Assembly: GCA_003956705.1 (NCBI GenBank)
Contig: QZCP01000490.1
Location: 115,709 to 179,708 of the forward strand
Length of the DNA stretch: 64,000 bases
Direction: 5' to 3'
Source: Brevipalpus yothersi
Taxonomy: Eukaryota > Arthropoda > Arachnida > Trombidiformes > Tenuipalpidae
Below, piece by piece: positions 61,410 to 64,000 of this stretch (position 1 is the first letter of the stretch; every line of letters begins with the position of its first letter). Below the pieces are notes generated by a model. That model was not told the origin of the DNA. It did not search any database and saw nothing but the letters and a program-made list of their open reading frames with translations. The position numbers and the translations under genes were made by a program.

Positions 61410-63110
61410 ATGTCAATGTCACCATGTATCGATGAAACTCATTCAACCATTGAAGAGGAAGAAGAGGATGAACATTTTGATGGTCCATTAATTGACGAGT
61501 CTGTTCCGATTCTTGAACATCCTAATCCATCGATTCCAGCTGTTTCATCAAAAATATCCATCAAAAGAGATCACAAAGGACTTGGTTTGTATGCAGCTAA
61601 TGGTGATATCGAATTCGGAGATGTTGTCCTGGAAGAAAAACCATTTGCCCATACTTTGTTTACCAATTATTCTCCAGACTATTGTCATTATTGTTTGAAA
61701 AGATTACCCAAAAAAGCGACCACATTGATCAGTTGCTCCGATTGTCATGCTGTGATGTATTGTGAACCAAATTGTCAACAATCTGATCATCATCATATCA
61801 TTTGTCGTGCTGGATTAGGTAATCTTCAAGATTCAACAGCGAAACTTGTGTGCGAAATTTTAGCTCGAGCAATCAAGGAAACTTCTTTGGCAAGTTATAT
61901 TGACAAAGATCGAGATGATCATGTACGAGAATGGTATTCTAACTATTTGAGTATATGTCGACTCTCACCGAGTCCTCAAATTTCACCGGAAACTGTTCAA
62001 CTATCGAAAGAAATAGCTGCTAAACTAAAAGATTTGTGTTCACCATTAAACGAAACAGATTTGGTTGAGCTTATTCAACTTCACTTCCAGCAGATGGAAA
62101 TTAACAAAGTATTCCTCAAAGAGACATCATACGAAGTGGATATGAAATCGATGAATGAAGAGGTCGAATCAATTGGTCTAGCAATTTATCCTACCTTAAG
62201 CTTGATCAATCATAGCTGTAAGCCTAATGTTTTTCTATTCTTTTATGGTAAAAAAGCTGTGATAAGGTCTTCAAGGAAAATTGAGAATGGTGAAGAAATT
62301 TTCATATGCTATGGACCGAGTTTTTCCAAGGATTCCTTTAAAGATCGACAATCAGAATTGAGAAATTTTTATTATTTCGATTGTGAATGTGAATGCTGCA
62401 GAGTCAAGTTAGAATCACCCCAAATCGGCTACAAATGTTTCGATTGCAAGGGTTCCATGATCGTAAACAAATGTGATTCCACCGGTAATTGTTTATCGTG
62501 CAAGATGATGTCAGAGAATCTTGGTAGAAGAATAGAAGATGTAGAGAAAGCAGCATCTAATATTCCAGTTGGTCGTCAAGCATTCGAGGAATTCAATTTG
62601 GATGAAGCTGTTCAAATTCTTTCCAAAAACTACAACGTTCTGGACGACAATCTTTATCGGACCAACAGAGTACTTCTTCAAGCTCGACAATACCTTTACG
62701 AATGTCTAGCAATGATGGGTCATTTTGAGATGGCTCACAAATTGTGTAAAATGAATGTCAATGCTACCCGAGAAATCTTTGGTGAAGAATCAGTGGATTT
62801 TTTGATACAGATGATATCTTTTTTGAGTTTAAAATGTAATTACATCGAAGACATCTCAGATGAAGATCTGACTACTGCTCAAAAGGAGGCTGAGGAGCTT
62901 GAAGACTTAATCGATCAAGAGCTTCAACGATTAAAAAGACTATCTGGTTATGTTGATCAGGCTTTGAATCAGAATGCAAATGATGTTAATAACGATGAAA
63001 CTGAAGGAGGCTTCCAGAAAGAAGTGAGCACTCTCTTGAGTCTCAAGCGAAGATGTTGGGCTCTATCAAATCTAGACGATGGTCGTCATGATCCAAAAGC
63101 CGAGGATTGA
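61410..63110 (+). CDS. SET and MYND domain-containing protein (SMYD type)
   Basis: Probable protein-lysine methyltransferase of the SMYD family, most like the arthropod SmydA/SMYD4 branch, though the branch is uncertain. Single exon of 566 codons; the ATG at 61410 is the first in frame. Order of parts: an acidic N-terminus (about 1-35); the SET N-terminal part (KRDHKGLGLYAANGDIEFGD); a MYND zinc finger inserted at about 90-134 (CHYCLKRL, CSDCHAVMYCEPNCQ, HHHIIC); the SET core with SLINHSCKPNV and GEEIFICYGP, the usual NHSC and Tyr elements; a post-SET cysteine cluster CECECC; and helical TPR-like C-terminal repeats. Catalytic motifs look intact. Its stop is 179 bases from the stop of the convergent Sec6 gene. 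Confidence 0.93.
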   Translation: MSMSPCIDETHSTIEEEEEDEHFDGPLIDESVPILEHPNPSIPAVSSKISIKRDHKGLGLYAANGDIEFGDVVLEEKPFAHTLFTNYSPDYCHYCLKRLPKKATTLISCSDCHAVMYCEPNCQQSDHHHIICRAGLGNLQDSTAKLVCEILARAIKETSLASYIDKDRDDHVREWYSNYLSICRLSPSPQISPETVQLSKEIAAKLKDLCSPLNETDLVELIQLHFQQMEINKVFLKETSYEVDMKSMNEEVESIGLAIYPTLSLINHSCKPNVFLFFYGKKAVIRSSRKIENGEEIFICYGPSFSKDSFKDRQSELRNFYYFDCECECCRVKLESPQIGYKCFDCKGSMIVNKCDSTGNCLSCKMMSENLGRRIEDVEKAASNIPVGRQAFEEFNLDEAVQILSKNYNVLDDNLYRTNRVLLQARQYLYECLAMMGHFEMAHKLCKMNVNATREIFGEESVDFLIQMISFLSLKCNYIEDISDEDLTTAQKEAEELEDLIDQELQRLKRLSGYVDQALNQNANDVNNDETEGGFQKEVSTLLSLKRRCWALSNLDDGRHDPKAED

Positions 63111-63289
63111 TGAAAGGGAGAATTCGTCATTCGTGATTGGACTAAAAATTTTTTACATTTAGCAAATTTTTCCCAAAGTGGAAATACAATGCAATCCTCT
63201 TTCTGATTCATATGCTCAATGGATACAAATCTTTTTTAAGTTTGGTAAAAAATAACGAAGTAAATTTTGTTGGGTATCGATTATTTCTT

Positions 63290-64000
63290 CTAACTCAAAT
63301 CAATCTCAGAGAACACGGTTTTCTTCTTACTGCTTAAATTGTTACCCAAATCTTTCAAATCGGACATATGATCAGTGACTCTCTGTAGGAGAAGAATATC
63401 ATTTAGTTGATACCTAATTCCTATAATGTGTAGCTCTTACCTTTCTGACATTAATCTTGGTCATGTCTTCACGCAAATTCAGTAAAGCAGTTAAATGTTC
63501 CGCATTAATATCGGGATATTTTATCACAAGATTCTGTAGAGGAGAGGCAGAGGAAACGAATTGTAATGAAGGTTTGGGTCAGACTCATTCTTACTTACAG
63601 AGATTTCAAGATACAACATGCTCAAATCTTTCAACCGCAGAAACTCTGCCAACAGCGGAAGTGAATCGAAAGGAGACGTTTCCTGAGAGAAAGAGGGACA
63701 TTTCGAATTAAAAACTGTTCAAATGTCTTCCATTAGTCACTACTTGCCTTCTTTGCCAGTTTGACAGTATTGTAGTCAGGTAGCTTAGCAATTGCCATCT
63801 TCAGAATGTCTCCTTCACGAACAAATTTCTTGCTAAACGATTCCCTTTGATTGAAGTCCTTGAATGTCATTTTTCTGTGCATTCGAGAAAGAAAATTTCG
63901 TTATCGCATATTACGATCAAAGATAGGCAACTCACTTTTTAAGAATAGAGGTTATATAGCTCTTGGCTAACTTGTTTTCTAGGGCAATTTTTAATGCATC
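63290..64000 (-). CDS. EXOC3: Exocyst complex component 3 (Sec6), C-terminal part
   Basis: C-terminal end of Sec6, a subunit of the exocyst that tethers secretory vesicles to the plasma membrane. Five exons are visible in transcript order: 64000 (cut by the window edge) to 63936, 63874-63748, 63682-63599, 63533-63441, 63382-63290. The match to the family's end is clear: LKDLSMLYLEISNLVIKYPD corresponds to human LTDPSLLYLEVSTLVSKYPD, followed by INAEHLTALLNLRED. The intron at 63683-63747 uses a GC donor (AAG then GCAAGT) with a normal AG acceptor; frame and homology require this junction. The gene continues beyond the right edge. Confidence 0.9.

Noticed and set aside
1..64000. Search for CRISPR arrays, operons, transposons, viral genes, tRNA and rRNA
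   Set aside because: No array-like spaced repeats, no transposase or reverse-transcriptase motifs, and no tRNA or rRNA sequence recognised by eye. A covariance-model scan would be needed to exclude small RNAs.

Overview
This is an AT-rich, gene-dense animal nuclear sequence. Coding exons are interrupted by mostly short (50-100 base) GT-AG introns. Every recognisable product is a eukaryotic housekeeping or cell-biology protein: talin, rhomboid-like protease, TBL1, ATRX, exocyst Sec6, TRAPPC10, SDHB and others. Compact genes, abundant (GA)n/(CT)n microsatellites and no identifiable transposon suggest a small arthropod genome. A mite is my best guess, but that is inference; no database search was possible.

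Layout, left to right. 1-4.2 kb: microsatellite and noncoding sequence. 4.2-8.6 kb, + strand: SDHB, adenylate kinase 2 and an orphan membrane protein. 10.4-16.2 kb, + strand: TRAPPC10 and an orphan secreted protein with a ricin-B/beta-trefoil look. 16.8-31.1 kb, - strand: an EF-hand rhomboid protease, then complete talin in 11 coding exons. 34.0-35.9 kb, - strand: adenosine kinase. 37.7-38.4 kb: a decayed second copy of talin coding exon 1 and its upstream flank. 39.0-41.1 kb, - strand: TBL1/ebi. 41.6-43.2 kb: POP5 (+) and KTI12 (-), tail to tail. 43.7-48.1 kb, - strand: an ATRX/XNP remodeller. 50.1-51.6 kb, + strand: an intronless MARF1-type NYN nuclease. 53.2-55.9 kb: MRPL51 (-) and myeloid leukemia factor (+), head to head. 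56.5-60.6 kb, - strand: NUDT6, then a second, intronless ATRX-type helicase. 61.4-63.1 kb, + strand: an intronless SET-MYND (SMYD) protein. 63.3-64.0 kb, - strand: the 3' end of the exocyst gene Sec6/EXOC3, cut by the window edge.

The most striking observation is that the ATRX gene begins with a LisH domain that looks taken from TBL1, whose own gene lies on the same strand about 2.6 kb away (gene end to gene end). LisH and the ATRX-type basic/acidic linker share one continuous 372-codon exon, so the chimera is not an artefact of joining exons. TBL1 uses its LisH to oligomerise and to bind the NCoR/SMRT corepressor, so a LisH-ATRX protein could link chromatin remodelling to that complex. A second ATRX-type helicase 10 kb away lacks both the LisH module and the introns. 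Other items of note are the talin exon-1 duplicate, which keeps its reading frame and splice donor, and two orphan proteins (one secreted, one membrane).

The genes do not form one pathway. Several pairs are head to head and could share promoters (TBL1/POP5, MRPL51/MLF, ATRX/NYN, ATRX-like/SMYD). Exon boundaries below were read by eye from splice consensus, reading phase and remembered family sequences; all multi-exon models keep frame and end at a stop.
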